Below, one piece after another: positions 35,964 to 45,179 of a stretch of 64,000 bases of DNA. Each line of letters opens with the position of its first letter. The stretch's first letter is position 1. The stretch is taken from positions 3,410,001-3,474,000 of the forward strand of contig NZ_CP048834.1 in NCBI RefSeq assembly GCF_012971745.1. Reading direction: 5' to 3'. Both the position numbers and the translations under genes were made by a program. The notes beneath the pieces were generated by a model. The model was not told where the DNA came from and did no database searches. It saw nothing but the letters and a program-made list of their open reading frames with translations. Source of the DNA: Starkeya sp. ORNL1. Its GTDB lineage: Bacteria; Pseudomonadota; Alphaproteobacteria; Rhizobiales; Xanthobacteraceae.

Positions 35964-36068
35964 TCGTCATCCCGGAACGGCCGCCGGCCGTATCCGGGAT
36001 CGCGGGAAGGGGAGAGCCCCCATCGGCGCGCGATGCCGGCTCTGCGCTCCGCTCCGGCCGGGATGACG
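35964..36068. repeat. Type-3 palindromic repeat (CGTCATCCCGG...CCGGGATGACG)
   Basis: The arms CGTCATCCCGGAACGGCCG and CGGCCGGGATGACG enclose GGATCGCGGGAAGGGG and a GC-rich hairpin. It lies between the convergent giant-protein gene and flavin-reductase gene. A related partial copy occurs at about 52.52 kb. Confidence 0.75.
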
Positions 36069-36086
36069 ATGTCTTGAGGAACCCCG

Positions 36087-36644
36087 TCAAAGCGCGACCT
36101 GGAACGCCTTCCACAGCACCATGCGTTCCCTCAAGTCCAGCACGCGGCCATCCACCGTGAAGGTACCGTCGCCATTGTGATGCAGCGTGCGCCGCTCCTT
36201 GCGGTCGCGGTCGATCCAGATCGCTACCGGCTCGAGGATGAAGAGCCCGTATTTATCGACCAGGGCGGTGTCCGCCACCCGGCACTCGATATTGGCGAGG
36301 CACTCGGCGATCAACGGCGCCGACACCTTGGCCGCGGGCTGCGCGGTGAGCTTGAACTTTGCGAACTTGTCGACCTCGGTGCCGGAGCAATTGCCGATAT
36401 CGACCACCGTCCTCGCGAGGTCGATGGTGGGAATGGCGACGACGCATTCGCCGGTCGCGCTCAGCGCCTTGTAGCTATGGTCCCATGGCCCGATGATGCA
36501 GGCGATGCGCGGCGGCGCATGCTGCACCATCATGTGGAAGCCCATGGTCATGATGTTCGCCCGCCCTTCATCGGCGGTCGTCACCAGCACGATCGGGCCG
36601 GCCTCGAGCAGCAGATAGGCCTTGGACGGATCTATACGTTCCAC
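36087..36644 (-). CDS. Flavin reductase family protein
   Basis: This 185-residue protein is of the flavin reductase-like domain family (split-barrel FMN binding), which reduces or carries FMN for partner oxygenases. Segments VLVTTADEGRANIMTMGFHMMV and RIACIIGPWDHSYKAL are typical, as is the later IPTIDLARTVVDIGNCSGTEVDKF. The start is GTG 36644 with GGAGGAG just upstream. It stands alone between two repeats. No oxygenase partner is adjacent, so its role is open. Confidence 0.85.
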   Translation of the reverse strand: MERIDPSKAYLLLEAGPIVLVTTADEGRANIMTMGFHMMVQHAPPRIACIIGPWDHSYKALSATGECVVAIPTIDLARTVVDIGNCSGTEVDKFAKFKLTAQPAAKVSAPLIAECLANIECRVADTALVDKYGLFILEPVAIWIDRDRKERRTLHHNGDGTFTVDGRVLDLRERMVLWKAFQVAL

Positions 36645-36683
36645 GCGGCTCCTCCGTCCGTTCCCTCAGGTCTGCCCTGGAAT

Positions 36684-36795
36684 TCCCTCTCCCCATTGGG
36701 GAGAGGTGGCCCGCGAAGCGGGTCGGTGAGGGGTGACACCATTGCGGAGCCGTAGAGCCCCCTCACCCCAACCCTCTCCCCGTGGGGGAGAGGGA
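36684..36795. repeat. Type-4 palindromic repeat (CCCTCTCCCC...GGGGAGAGGG)
   Basis: CCCTCTCCCCATTGGGGAGAGG, CCCGCGAAGCGGG and the inverted CCCTCACC...CCCTCTCCCCGTGGGGGAGAGGG form nested hairpins. It lies between the flavin reductase and MFS genes. A second copy is at about 49.73-49.82 kb. Confidence 0.8.
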
Positions 36796-36824
36796 GCTAC
36801 GCGCTTTTCGCCACACGTCGGACT

Positions 36825-38039
36825 TCACGGTTTGGCGGCACCCCAGCGCTCGAGCGCGAACAGCGCAAGCGCGATCAGGCCGATGCCGGCGCCGGCCAAG
36901 GCCGTCATGGTCCAGCCGCCAGCATGATAGGTGACGGTGCCGAGCACCGAACCCGCCGCGCCGCCGGCGAAGGTAAAGGTCATGTAGAGCGCATTGACCC
37001 GGCCGCGTATCTCCGCCGGCACCGAGAAGATGATGCGCTGGCTGATGACCTGGTTGGTCTGCACCGCGGCATCGATGATCAGCGTCAGCACCACCAGCGC
37101 GATCAGCGCCAACGCCACCACCGCCCATTCGCTCGCCCAGAACGACAGGCCCATGGCGAGGATCGCCCCCGCGGTCGCCGCCTGGGCGAGGCCGTGGTCG
37201 GCGAGCCGACCAGCCAGCGGGGCGGCGAGCGCGCCGCCGGCGCCGGCCAGCGCGAACAGTGCGATGCCCTCGCGGCTCATGCCGAAACGCTCGGCGAGCA
37301 TCAAGGGTGCCGCGGTCCAGAACATGTTGAAGGCGCCGAACAGCAGCGCCTGGTAGGCGGCGCGCCAGCGCAGCACCGGAATGTCGCGCAGCAGCTTGGG
37401 CATGGAGGCGAGGATGCGGCCATAATGCATGCCCCCGCGCGGCGTGTAGCGCGGCATCATCTTCGCCAGCAGCACGCCGATGACCACCATCAGCGCCGCG
37501 GAGGCGAAGAACACCGCACGCCAGCCGAAATTGGCAGCGATGAACAGCGAGGCCGGCCGTGCCAGCATGATGCCGGTGAGCACCGCCGCCATGACATTGC
37601 CGATCAGCCGGCCGCGCCGCTTCTCCGGCGCGAGATGGGCGACGAAAGGCACCAGCACCTGCGCCCCCGAGGAGGCGATGCCGATCAGCAGCGAGGCGGC
37701 GAAGAACGGCGCCGCGCTGCCCGCCGTCGCCGCGCCGACGAGGCCGAGCGCGGTGAAGGCGAGCGTGGTGAGCACCAGCGTCCGGTTCTCGACCAGGTCG
37801 GCAAGCGAGACCAGCAGGAACAGGCCGAGGCCGTAGCCGATCTGGGTGACGCTGACCAGCGAGCCGGCGAGATCGGGGCCGACCCCGATCTCCGGTGCGA
37901 TGGAAGCGACGAGCGGCTGGGCATAATAGAGGTTCGCCACCAGCGCGCCCGCCGCCACCGCGAGCGTTGTGACCAGGGCCGGCGAGGGACCCTGCTCGGT
38001 TTCCTGTGCCGAGACCGGCGGCGTGCGTTCCAGCATCAT
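36825..38039 (-). CDS. MFS transporter
   Basis: This 404-residue inner-membrane carrier of the major facilitator superfamily has about 12 hydrophobic segments and a loop motif between helices 2 and 3 (GLFLLVSLADLVENRTL). It resembles drug/metabolite efflux carriers. The start was set at ATG 38039, which follows GGAG and gives a normal N-terminus; a longer frame would overlap the aldo/keto reductase gene. It lies 10 bases after that gene and shares its operon, so it may export the substrate or product of the reductase. Confidence 0.88.
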   Translation of the reverse strand: MMLERTPPVSAQETEQGPSPALVTTLAVAAGALVANLYYAQPLVASIAPEIGVGPDLAGSLVSVTQIGYGLGLFLLVSLADLVENRTLVLTTLAFTALGLVGAATAGSAAPFFAASLLIGIASSGAQVLVPFVAHLAPEKRRGRLIGNVMAAVLTGIMLARPASLFIAANFGWRAVFFASAALMVVIGVLLAKMMPRYTPRGGMHYGRILASMPKLLRDIPVLRWRAAYQALLFGAFNMFWTAAPLMLAERFGMSREGIALFALAGAGGALAAPLAGRLADHGLAQAATAGAILAMGLSFWASEWAVVALALIALVVLTLIIDAAVQTNQVISQRIIFSVPAEIRGRVNALYMTFTFAGGAAGSVLGTVTYHAGGWTMTALAGAGIGLIALALFALERWGAAKP

Positions 38040-38049
38040 CGCGCTCCGC

Positions 38050-39072
38050 TCAGGACGGCAGTCGCGCGGCGCCCTGCCGCTCGACCATCCAGCCCGGATA
38101 TTCGGGAGGCAGCGCGCTGACCTTGTCGAGACTTGCGAGTTCCTCCGGCGTGAGACGGACGTCGGCCGCGGCAAGATTGTCGTCAAGCTGCTCGGGCGAC
38201 GTGGCGCCGATGATCACCGACATGACGAAGCGCTGGTGCAGGATCCAGGCGAGTGCGATGCGTGCCACCGACACGCCGCGCGCATCGGCGATCTCGCGCA
38301 TGACGTCGATGCAATCGAAGGCGCGGTCGCGGTTCACCGGCGGGAAGTCGAAAGTGACGCGGCGCGAGCCCTGCGGGCCCTTGCCCTCGCGATCGTACTT
38401 GCCGGAGAGCAGACCGCCCGCAAGCGGACTCCACACCATCAGTCCGAGCTTCTCGGCCTCCAATAGCGGGGCGATCTCGCGCTCGAGGTCGCGGCCGGCA
38501 ATGGTGTAATAGGCCTGGAGCGTGGCGAGGCGGGCCCAGCCATGTTGCTCGGCGACGCCGAGCGCCTTCATGATCCGCCAGGCCGGCCAGTTGGAGACCC
38601 CGACATAGCGGACATGGCCCTGCCGCACGAGATCGTCGAGCGCACGCACCGTCTCCTCGACCGGGGTGACCTGATCGAGGCCGTGGATCTGGTAGAGGTC
38701 GATATAGTCGGTGCCGAGCCGCTTCAGGCTGGCCTTGACGCCATCCATGATATGGCCGCGCGAAGCGCCGCGATCGTTCGGACCGGGCCCGGCCTGGCTG
38801 TACACCTTGGTGGCGAGCACGATGTCCGAGCGCTTGCGGCCGGAATTGAGCATCGCCCGGCCGGTGATCTCCTCCGACACGCCGGCCGAATAGACGTCAG
38901 CGGTGTCGATGAAGTTCACGCCAGCGTCGAGTGCGCGGGCGACGATACGGTCGGCGACCGACTGGTCGAGTGTGCCGATCGCGGTCCAGAAGCCGCCGCC
39001 GCCGAAGGTCATGGTGCCGAGGCAGATTTCCGAGACCAGAAGCCCCGTGCCGCCGAGTGTCTTGTAGCGCAT
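38050..39072 (-). CDS. Aldo/keto reductase
   Basis: This 340-residue NADPH-dependent TIM-barrel reductase has the catalytic tetrad readable as Asp and Tyr in DTADVYS, Lys in LATKVYS and His in LYQIHGLD; the NADPH-binding region is IIGATSPEQLDDNL. It probably detoxifies or interconverts carbonyl compounds. It is divergent from a LysR gene with about 210 bases between, the classic layout of a LysR-controlled operon, and its product works beside the MFS carrier. Confidence 0.92.
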   Translation of the reverse strand: MRYKTLGGTGLLVSEICLGTMTFGGGGFWTAIGTLDQSVADRIVARALDAGVNFIDTADVYSAGVSEEITGRAMLNSGRKRSDIVLATKVYSQAGPGPNDRGASRGHIMDGVKASLKRLGTDYIDLYQIHGLDQVTPVEETVRALDDLVRQGHVRYVGVSNWPAWRIMKALGVAEQHGWARLATLQAYYTIAGRDLEREIAPLLEAEKLGLMVWSPLAGGLLSGKYDREGKGPQGSRRVTFDFPPVNRDRAFDCIDVMREIADARGVSVARIALAWILHQRFVMSVIIGATSPEQLDDNLAAADVRLTPEELASLDKVSALPPEYPGWMVERQGAARLPS

Positions 39073-39237
39073 GTCGTCACCTGTCGATGTCTCGTGGACG
39101 AATAGGCCCCGGGGCGCTGTTGAGGAAGTCCGGGGCGAGAAGGAAGCTGGAATTTCGGGGCGGGCGTGCGGCCACGCCGCCTGACCCTATGTAGGCCGTG
39201 TTGCGGCGCACATAATGCCGTTTGCACTGCACAGTCC

Positions 39238-39254
39238 ATATAGGTGTGCTATAT
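39238..39254. promoter_or_regulatory. Candidate LysR-regulator site ATATAG-GTGTG-CTATAT
   Basis: A perfect 6-base inverted repeat with a 5-base spacer lies 31 bases before the lysR start and about 165 bases before the divergent aldo/keto reductase gene. This is a usual place for LysR autoregulation. The sequence does not follow T-N11-A strictly, so the assignment is positional. Confidence 0.5.
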
Positions 39255-39285
39255 GATCGAGTGACGCGGCATTAAACATTCGACC

Positions 39286-40185
39286 ATGGCACGCACCGAT
39301 CCGTTCGACGGCCTCTCGGAATTCCTCGCCATCGTGCGGCGCGGCAGCTTCCGCGGCGCGGCGATCGAGCTCGGAGTGACGCCGGGCGCGGTGAGCCAGG
39401 CGATGCAGGCGCTGGAACGCCGGCTCGGCCTTCCGCTGCTGCACCGGACCACGCGCAGGGTCGCACTCACCGAAGCGGGCGAGCGGCTGCTGGCGCAGCT
39501 CGGTCCCGCCGCCGAGGCGATCACCGGCACGCTCGACGCATTGACCCTGTTGCGCGCCCAGCCGTCCGGCACGCTGCGACTGCTCGTGCATCGTATCGCC
39601 CTGCCCCACGTGATCGAGCCGGTGCTGCCGGCGTTCCGCGCCACGTGGCCGGACATCAAGGTGGAGATCACGGTCGACGACACCCACGCCGAGCTGGTGG
39701 AGGGCGGCTATGATGCCGGCATCCGCATCGGCGAATATATCGACCGCGACATGATCGCGGTCAGGGTGTCGCCGTCCTTCGCCTGGACGGTACTCGGCGC
39801 GCCGTCCTATTTCGCGGCCCGCGGCCGGCCGCGGGTGATCGAGGACATAGCGCGCCACGAATGCATCCGCTATCGCCGGCCGGATGTCGGCGACATTTAT
39901 CGCTGGGAGTTCGAGCGCGACGGCCAGGCGCTCTCCATCGATCCGCCGGGCGCGCTGGTGGCGAACGATGCGACGCTGTTGCGGGCGCTGGCGGTGCGTG
40001 GCATGGGCCTGATCTATACGTCGGGCCTGCAGGCCGAGGCCGAGATGGCAGCCGGACTGCTGGAGCCGGTGCTGGAAGATTTCGCCCCGGCCCGCGACGC
40101 GCTGTTCATCTGCTTCCCGCAGGCCAGCCGCAACCAGCCGAAGCTGCGCGCCTTTGTCGAAGCCTGCGCCCACCGCGCACGTTGA
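39286..40185 (+). CDS. LysR-family transcriptional regulator
   Basis: This 299-residue regulator has an N-terminal winged helix-turn-helix (about 7-65; FLAIVRRGSFRGAAIELGVTPGAVSQAM) and a periplasmic-binding-type effector domain (about 92-290). The substrate domain fits the CrgA/YafC-like subgroup (GGYDAGIRIGEYIDRDMIAV, ATLLRALAVRGMGLIY). It is divergent from the aldo/keto reductase-MFS operon and likely controls it in response to a small molecule. The ATG at 39286 gives the normal family length. Confidence 0.9.
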   Translation: MARTDPFDGLSEFLAIVRRGSFRGAAIELGVTPGAVSQAMQALERRLGLPLLHRTTRRVALTEAGERLLAQLGPAAEAITGTLDALTLLRAQPSGTLRLLVHRIALPHVIEPVLPAFRATWPDIKVEITVDDTHAELVEGGYDAGIRIGEYIDRDMIAVRVSPSFAWTVLGAPSYFAARGRPRVIEDIARHECIRYRRPDVGDIYRWEFERDGQALSIDPPGALVANDATLLRALAVRGMGLIYTSGLQAEAEMAAGLLEPVLEDFAPARDALFICFPQASRNQPKLRAFVEACAHRAR

Positions 40186-40390
40186 ACCATGGTCTATTTA
40201 CCTAGCGTCACGCATTTCGACGCCTATGTGGCAGCATTCGCGCAATAGGACGTTCGTCGTGTGTCGGGACGATTGCGCCGCTTCTTCGGGCGTGATTGAG
40301 TCCGCTCGGTCGACCGCCGCCGACGGAACCGAAAACCACCCGCATCGAAGTGGGGGTCCGTGGCGCCCGGTCCAGAGAGGGAAGATCAAC

Positions 40391-41983
40391 ATGCGCGTTC
40401 TTAAGACCGGACTAGCCGCCGCGGCCGTGATGGCCGTGCTCGCGGTCCCCGCTTATGCGAAAACGCTCGTTTATTGTTCGGAAGGCAGCCCGGAGAATTT
40501 CACTCCGGCGCTCAACACCACCGGCACCAGCTTCGATGCCGCCCGTCCGGTCTATAACCAGCTCGTCGAGTTCGAGCGTGGCACCACCAAGGTGGTCCCC
40601 GGCCTCGCCGAGAGCTGGACGGTCAGCCCGGATGGCAAGGAGATCGTCTTCAAGCTGCGCAAGGGCGTGAAGTTCCATTCCGGCGTCAATGGCTTCAAGC
40701 CGACCCGCGACTTCAACGCCGACGACGTGCTGTTTTCGTTCGAGCGGCAGTGGAAGGCGGACAACCCCTACCACAAGGTCTCCGGCGGCGCTTACGACTA
40801 CTTCAACGACATGAGCATGCCGGACCTGCTCAAGAGCATCGACAAGGTCGACGACTACACGGTGAAGTTCACGCTTAATGAAGCGAACGCGCCGATGCTC
40901 GCCAACCTCGCCATGGACTTCGGCACCATCATGTCGAAGGAGTATGCCGACTTCCTGCTGAAGAAGGGTTCGCCCGAGCAGCTCGACCAGATCCCGGTCG
41001 GCACCGGTCCGTTCAGCTTCGTGACCTACCAGAAGGACGCGGTGATCCGCTACAAGGCCTTCCCGGAGTATTTCGAGGGCAAGGCGGCGATCGACGACCT
41101 GGTGTTCGCCATCACCCCGGACCCGACCGCCCGCTACGCCAAGGTGAAGAAGGGCGAATGCCATGTGATGATCGCGCCGAACCCGGCCGACATCGCGGCG
41201 ATGAAGACCGATCCGGCGATCAACCTGCTCTCGCAGCCCGGCCTCAACATCGCCTACTGGGCGTTCAATGTGCAGAAGCCCCCGTTCGACAAGAAGGAGG
41301 TCCGCCAGGCCTTCAACATGGCGATCGACAAGGCCGCGATCATCAAGGACGTCTATCAGGGCGCCGGCCAGGGCGCGGTCAACCCGATCCCGCCGACCAT
41401 CTGGTCCTACAACAAGGACGTGAAGGACTATCCGTACGATCCCGGCAAGGCCAAGCAGATGCTGGAGAGCGCCGGGGTGAAGCTGCCGCTCGACATCGAT
41501 CTGTGGTGGATGCCGGTGCAGCGTCCGTATAATCCGAACGCCAAGCGCATCGCCGAGATGATGCAGGCCGACCTCGCCAAGCTGAACATCAATGCCAAGC
41601 TCGTCTCCTATGAATGGGGCGAGTACCGCAAGCGCATGCAGGAAGGCGAGCACATGACCGGCCAGCTCGGCTGGACCGGCGACAATGGCGATCCCGACAA
41701 CTTCTTCTTCCTGCTTGGCTGTCCGGCGGCCCGCAAGGGCGGCCAGAACCTTGCCAAGTGGTGCGACAAGTCGTTCGACGACCTGATCACCAAGGCGCGC
41801 AACATCTCGGACGTGGCCGAGCGCACCAAGCTCTATGAGCAGGCGCAGGTGATCGTGAAGGAAGAGGCGCCGTGGTTCACCATTGCGCACTCGGTGGTCT
41901 ATGAGCCGATCCGCAAGGAAGTGGTGGACTACAAGGTCAGCCCCTTCGGCCGTCACGAATTCTACGGCGTGTCGCTGAAGTGA
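40391..41983 (+). CDS. Dipeptide/oligopeptide-type ABC transporter substrate-binding protein
   Basis: This 530-residue SBP_bac_5 periplasmic protein resembles DppA. It has a signal peptide (1-20, ending A-Y-A) and then KTLVYCSEGSPENFTPALNTTG, the family motif FKLRKGVKFHSG, DDVLFSFERQW, and VRQAFNMAIDKAAI. GAGGGAAG precedes ATG 40391. It opens a rightward five-gene operon with two permeases and two ATPases. A palindromic repeat lies between it and the permease genes. DppA also binds haem and other peptides in some bacteria; the ligand here is undetermined. Confidence 0.92.
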   Translation: MRVLKTGLAAAAVMAVLAVPAYAKTLVYCSEGSPENFTPALNTTGTSFDAARPVYNQLVEFERGTTKVVPGLAESWTVSPDGKEIVFKLRKGVKFHSGVNGFKPTRDFNADDVLFSFERQWKADNPYHKVSGGAYDYFNDMSMPDLLKSIDKVDDYTVKFTLNEANAPMLANLAMDFGTIMSKEYADFLLKKGSPEQLDQIPVGTGPFSFVTYQKDAVIRYKAFPEYFEGKAAIDDLVFAITPDPTARYAKVKKGECHVMIAPNPADIAAMKTDPAINLLSQPGLNIAYWAFNVQKPPFDKKEVRQAFNMAIDKAAIIKDVYQGAGQGAVNPIPPTIWSYNKDVKDYPYDPGKAKQMLESAGVKLPLDIDLWWMPVQRPYNPNAKRIAEMMQADLAKLNINAKLVSYEWGEYRKRMQEGEHMTGQLGWTGDNGDPDNFFFLLGCPAARKGGQNLAKWCDKSFDDLITKARNISDVAERTKLYEQAQVIVKEEAPWFTIAHSVVYEPIRKEVVDYKVSPFGRHEFYGVSLK

Positions 41984-42051
41984 GCGGGCGACCTTTGTAA
42001 ACGCCATCGGCTGCCGCTTTCCGCTTCGGCGGAAAGCGGCAATCGCGTGCT

Positions 42052-42163
42052 CTGGAGCATCCTTCGAGGCTCGCTGCGCGAGCACCTCAGGATGAGGTCG
42101 CATTTAAAGCACCACCTCATCCTGAGGTGCCCGGCGACGCCGGGCCTCGAAGGATGCTCCAGC
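42052..42163. repeat. Type-1 palindromic repeat pair inside the dipeptide operon
   Basis: The order is CATCCTTCGAGG...CCTCAGGATGAGG, linker, CCTCATCCTGAGG...CCTCGAAGGATG, flanked by CTGGAGCAT and ATGCTCCAG, so the whole unit is one long inverted repeat. It lies between the binding-protein gene and the first permease gene and probably forms a strong mRNA hairpin. Confidence 0.85.
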
Positions 42164-42194
42164 TGACACACGGCTCCTCGAACAGGCGAGCCCC

Positions 42195-43205
42195 ATGCTC
42201 CGTTTCTTCATCCGCCGCGTCGCGCTGACGGTCCCCACCTTCATCGCGCTGATGTTCGTCACCTTCGTTGCGGTGCGCATGGTGCCGGGCGATCCGATCG
42301 AGGTCCGCACCGGCGAGCGCGGCATCTCGCCGGAACGCCTCGCCCAGTTCCGCCACGAGCTCGGCCTCGACCAGCCGATCTGGCAGCAATTCCTGCATTA
42401 TGCGAACGGCCTGATCCACGGCGATTTCGGCTTGTCCATCGTCACCAAGACCCCGGTGCTGCAGGAATTCCTGACGCTGTTCCCGGCGACGCTTGAGCTG
42501 TCCATCTGCGCGCTGATCTTCGCCATCGTGCTCGGCGTTCCGGCCGGCGTGCTGGCGGCGGTGAAGCGCGGCAGCGTGCTCGACCATGCAGTTATGTCGG
42601 TTGCGCTCGCCGGCTATTCGATGCCGATCTTCTGGTGGGGCCTGCTGCTCATCATGTTCATGTCCGAGTATCTCGGCCTGACGCCGGTTTCCGGCCGCAT
42701 GGACCTGATCAACTACTATTTCGAGCCGGTGACCGGCTTCATGCTGATCGACAGTCTGCTCTCCGAACAGGACGGTGCCTTCTGGGCGGCGGTCAGCCAT
42801 CTCATCTTGCCGTCCATCGTGCTCGGCACCATCCCGCTCGCGGTGATCGCGCGGATGACGCGCTCCTCGATGCTGGAAGTGCTGGGCGAGGATTATGTGC
42901 GCACCGCCCGCGCCAAGGGGCTCTCGCCGCTGCGCGTGGTCGGCCTGCATGCGCTGCGCAACGCATTGATCCCGGTGGTGACGGTGATCGGGCTGCAGAC
43001 CGGAACGCTGCTCGCCGGCGCGGTGCTGACCGAGACCATCTTCGCCTGGCCCGGGGTCGGCAAATGGCTCATCGAATCAATCGCGCGGCGCGATTATCCG
43101 GCGCTGCAAGGCGGGATCATGCTGATCTCCGGCATCGTCATCCTGGTCAATCTCATCGTCGACCTCACTTATGTCGCGATCAATCCGAGGATCCGGCATG
43201 GTTGA
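42195..43205 (+). CDS. Dipeptide-type ABC transporter permease (DppB-like)
   Basis: This 336-residue inner-membrane permease has six predicted helices. The N-terminal DppB/OppB signature is visible as VRMVPGDPIEVRTGERG and LGLDQPIWQQFLHY, and the EAA loop as YVRTARAKGLSPLRVVGLHALRNALIPV. It pairs with the 43198-44187 product to form the channel. Its stop overlaps the start of that gene by 8 bases. Confidence 0.93.
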   Translation: MLRFFIRRVALTVPTFIALMFVTFVAVRMVPGDPIEVRTGERGISPERLAQFRHELGLDQPIWQQFLHYANGLIHGDFGLSIVTKTPVLQEFLTLFPATLELSICALIFAIVLGVPAGVLAAVKRGSVLDHAVMSVALAGYSMPIFWWGLLLIMFMSEYLGLTPVSGRMDLINYYFEPVTGFMLIDSLLSEQDGAFWAAVSHLILPSIVLGTIPLAVIARMTRSSMLEVLGEDYVRTARAKGLSPLRVVGLHALRNALIPVVTVIGLQTGTLLAGAVLTETIFAWPGVGKWLIESIARRDYPALQGGIMLISGIVILVNLIVDLTYVAINPRIRHG

Positions 43206-44187
43206 CGAACGGGCCATCGACGATCCGATCCCGACTGGCCCAGCCATAGCAATGCTGGACCTCGACACCCAGGGTACGCTCAGCCAGGCCACGGTATCGC
43301 TTGCGAACGCCGAGCCGGTGCGCCCCGAGCCTTCGCCGCTGAAGGCGTTCTGGAACGCCTTCAGCGAGAACCGCGGCGCCGTCGCCGGCCTGGTCTTCGT
43401 GGTCTTCATCGCGTTCCTCGCTCTGTTCGCGCCCTGGGTGGCGCCGCACTCGCCGGTCGAGCAGTTCCGCGCATTCGTGCAGCGCCCGCCGGTCTGGGCC
43501 GGCGGCGGCTGGGACTTCCCATTCGGCACCGACGCGGTCGGGCGCGACGTGCTCTCGCGCCTGATCTATGGCGCCCGCATCTCGCTCGGCATCGGCCTCT
43601 CGGTGATGCTGGTGTCGGTGGCGGTCGGCATCGTGCTCGGCCTCGCCAGCGCCTTCATGCGCGGCATCGTCGAGACCGTGGTGATGCGCATCATGGATCT
43701 GGTGACGGCGATACCGAGCCTGGTGCTGGCGATCCTCGTGGTCGCCGTGCTGGGGCCGAGCCTCACCAACACCATCGTCGCCGTCACCGTGGTCTATCTG
43801 CCGCGCTATGTGCGCATCGTACGGGCCTCGGCGCTGTCTGAACTCTCCAAGGAGTATGTCATCGCCGCTCGCGTCGCCGGCGTTGGCAAGCTCAGGCTGA
43901 TGTTCGTCACCGTGCTGCCGAACTGCCTGGCACCCTTGATCGTGCAGGCGGCACTAGGCATCTCCGACGCGATACTGGAGGCCGCCGCGCTTGGCTTCCT
44001 CGGCCTCGGCGCACAGCCGCCGACGCCGGAATGGGGCGCCATGCTCGCCGACAGCCGTGAATTCATCCGCGCCGCGCCCTGGATCGTGACGCTGCCCGGC
44101 CTCGCCATCCTGTCGACGGTGGTCGCCATCAACCTGATGGGCGACGGCCTGCGCGACGCCCTCGATCCCAAGCTGAGGAGGAGCTGA
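43198..44187 (+). CDS. Dipeptide-type ABC transporter permease (DppC-like)
   Basis: This 329-residue second permease has the DppC signature FPFGTDAVGRDVLSRLIYGARISL and the EAA loop YVIAARVAGVGKLRLMFVTVLPN. The end SREFIRAAPWIVTLPG-AILSTVVAINLMGDGLRDALDPK is typical. ATG 43198 was chosen; an extension to 43171 would lie in the DppB gene. About 60 extra N-terminal residues before the first helix are predicted to be cytoplasmic. Confidence 0.93.
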   Translation: MVDERAIDDPIPTGPAIAMLDLDTQGTLSQATVSLANAEPVRPEPSPLKAFWNAFSENRGAVAGLVFVVFIAFLALFAPWVAPHSPVEQFRAFVQRPPVWAGGGWDFPFGTDAVGRDVLSRLIYGARISLGIGLSVMLVSVAVGIVLGLASAFMRGIVETVVMRIMDLVTAIPSLVLAILVVAVLGPSLTNTIVAVTVVYLPRYVRIVRASALSELSKEYVIAARVAGVGKLRLMFVTVLPNCLAPLIVQAALGISDAILEAAALGFLGLGAQPPTPEWGAMLADSREFIRAAPWIVTLPGLAILSTVVAINLMGDGLRDALDPKLRRS

Positions 44188-44189
44188 GC

Positions 44190-45179
44190 ATGTCCCTGCT
44201 CTCCATCCGCAATCTCGGCGTCGCCTTCGCCACCGGGCGCGGGCCGTTCCGCGCCGTCGACGGCGTCAATCTCGACGTCGCGCCGGGCGAGGTCGTCGCC
44301 ATCGTCGGCGAAAGCGGCTCCGGCAAGTCGGTCGCCATGCTCGCGGTGATGGGCCTCTTGCCGTGGACCGCCAGCGTCACCGCCGACAAGCTCGAGTTCG
44401 ACGGCCGCGACATGCTGGCCATGTCCGCCCGTGAGCGGCGCAAGATCATCGGGCGCGACCTCGCCATGATCTTCCAGGAGCCGATGACGAGCCTCAATCC
44501 GTGCTTCACCGTCGGCTTCCAGATCGGCGAGGCGCTGAAGACCCATCTCGGCCTGTCGCGCAGCGAGCGTCATGCCCGCGCCATCGAACTGCTGAACGAG
44601 GTCGGCATACCCGAGCCCGAGCGGCGCCTGAAAGCCTTTCCGCACCAGCTCTCCGGCGGCATGAGCCAGCGCGTTATGATCGCCATGGCGCTCGCCTGCC
44701 GGCCCAAGCTGATCATTGCCGACGAGCCCACCACGGCGCTCGACGTCACCATCCAGGCGCAGATCCTCGACCTCTTGATGCGGCTGCAGCGCGACAATGG
44801 CGTCGGGCTGGTGCTTATCACCCACGATATGGGCGTGGTCGCGGAGACCGCGCAGCGTGTATGCGTGCACTATGCCGGCCAGCAGGTGGAGATGCAGCCG
44901 ACCGACGGGCTGTTCCGCGATCCGCACCATCCCTACACCGCGGCGCTGCTCGCCGCCCTCCCCGAGCGGGCTAGCGGGCGCCTGCTGCCGTCGATCCCCG
45001 GCATGGTGCCGGGGCTGGCGGACCGGCCGAAAGGCTGCCTGTTCTCGCCGCGCTGCCGCTTCGCCACGGATCGCTGCCGCAACGTGCCGCCGCCGCGCCA
45101 CGGCGCCGAGCTCGGCTATGCGCTCTGCCACACGCCGCTGATGAATGGCGTGCCCCAACGCGCCGAGGTGGCGGCATGA
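44190..45179 (+). CDS. Dipeptide-type ABC transporter ATP-binding protein (DppD-like)
   Basis: This 329-residue ATPase has Walker A GESGSGKS, the Q-loop [10 protein letters not shown], the signature LSGGMSQR and Walker [10 protein letters not shown]. The C-terminal oligopeptide/dipeptide domain ([20 protein letters not shown]) carries the Cys pattern that binds an iron-sulfur cluster in DppD. AGGAGGAG precedes the ATG and it overlaps the next ATPase gene by ATGA. It energises uptake with the partner ATPase. Confidence 0.93.
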   Translation: MSLLSIRNLGVAFATGRGPFRAVDGVNLDVAPGEVVAIVGESGSGKSVAMLAVMGLLPWTASVTADKLEFDGRDMLAMSARERRKIIGRDLAMIFQEPMTSLNPCFTVGFQIGEALKTHLGLSRSERHARAIELLNEVGIPEPERRLKAFPHQLSGGMSQRVMIAMALACRPKLIIADEPTTALDVTIQAQILDLLMRLQRDNGVGLVLITHDMGVVAETAQRVCVHYAGQQVEMQPTDGLFRDPHHPYTAALLAALPERASGRLLPSIPGMVPGLADRPKGCLFSPRCRFATDRCRNVPPPRHGAELGYALCHTPLMNGVPQRAEVAA

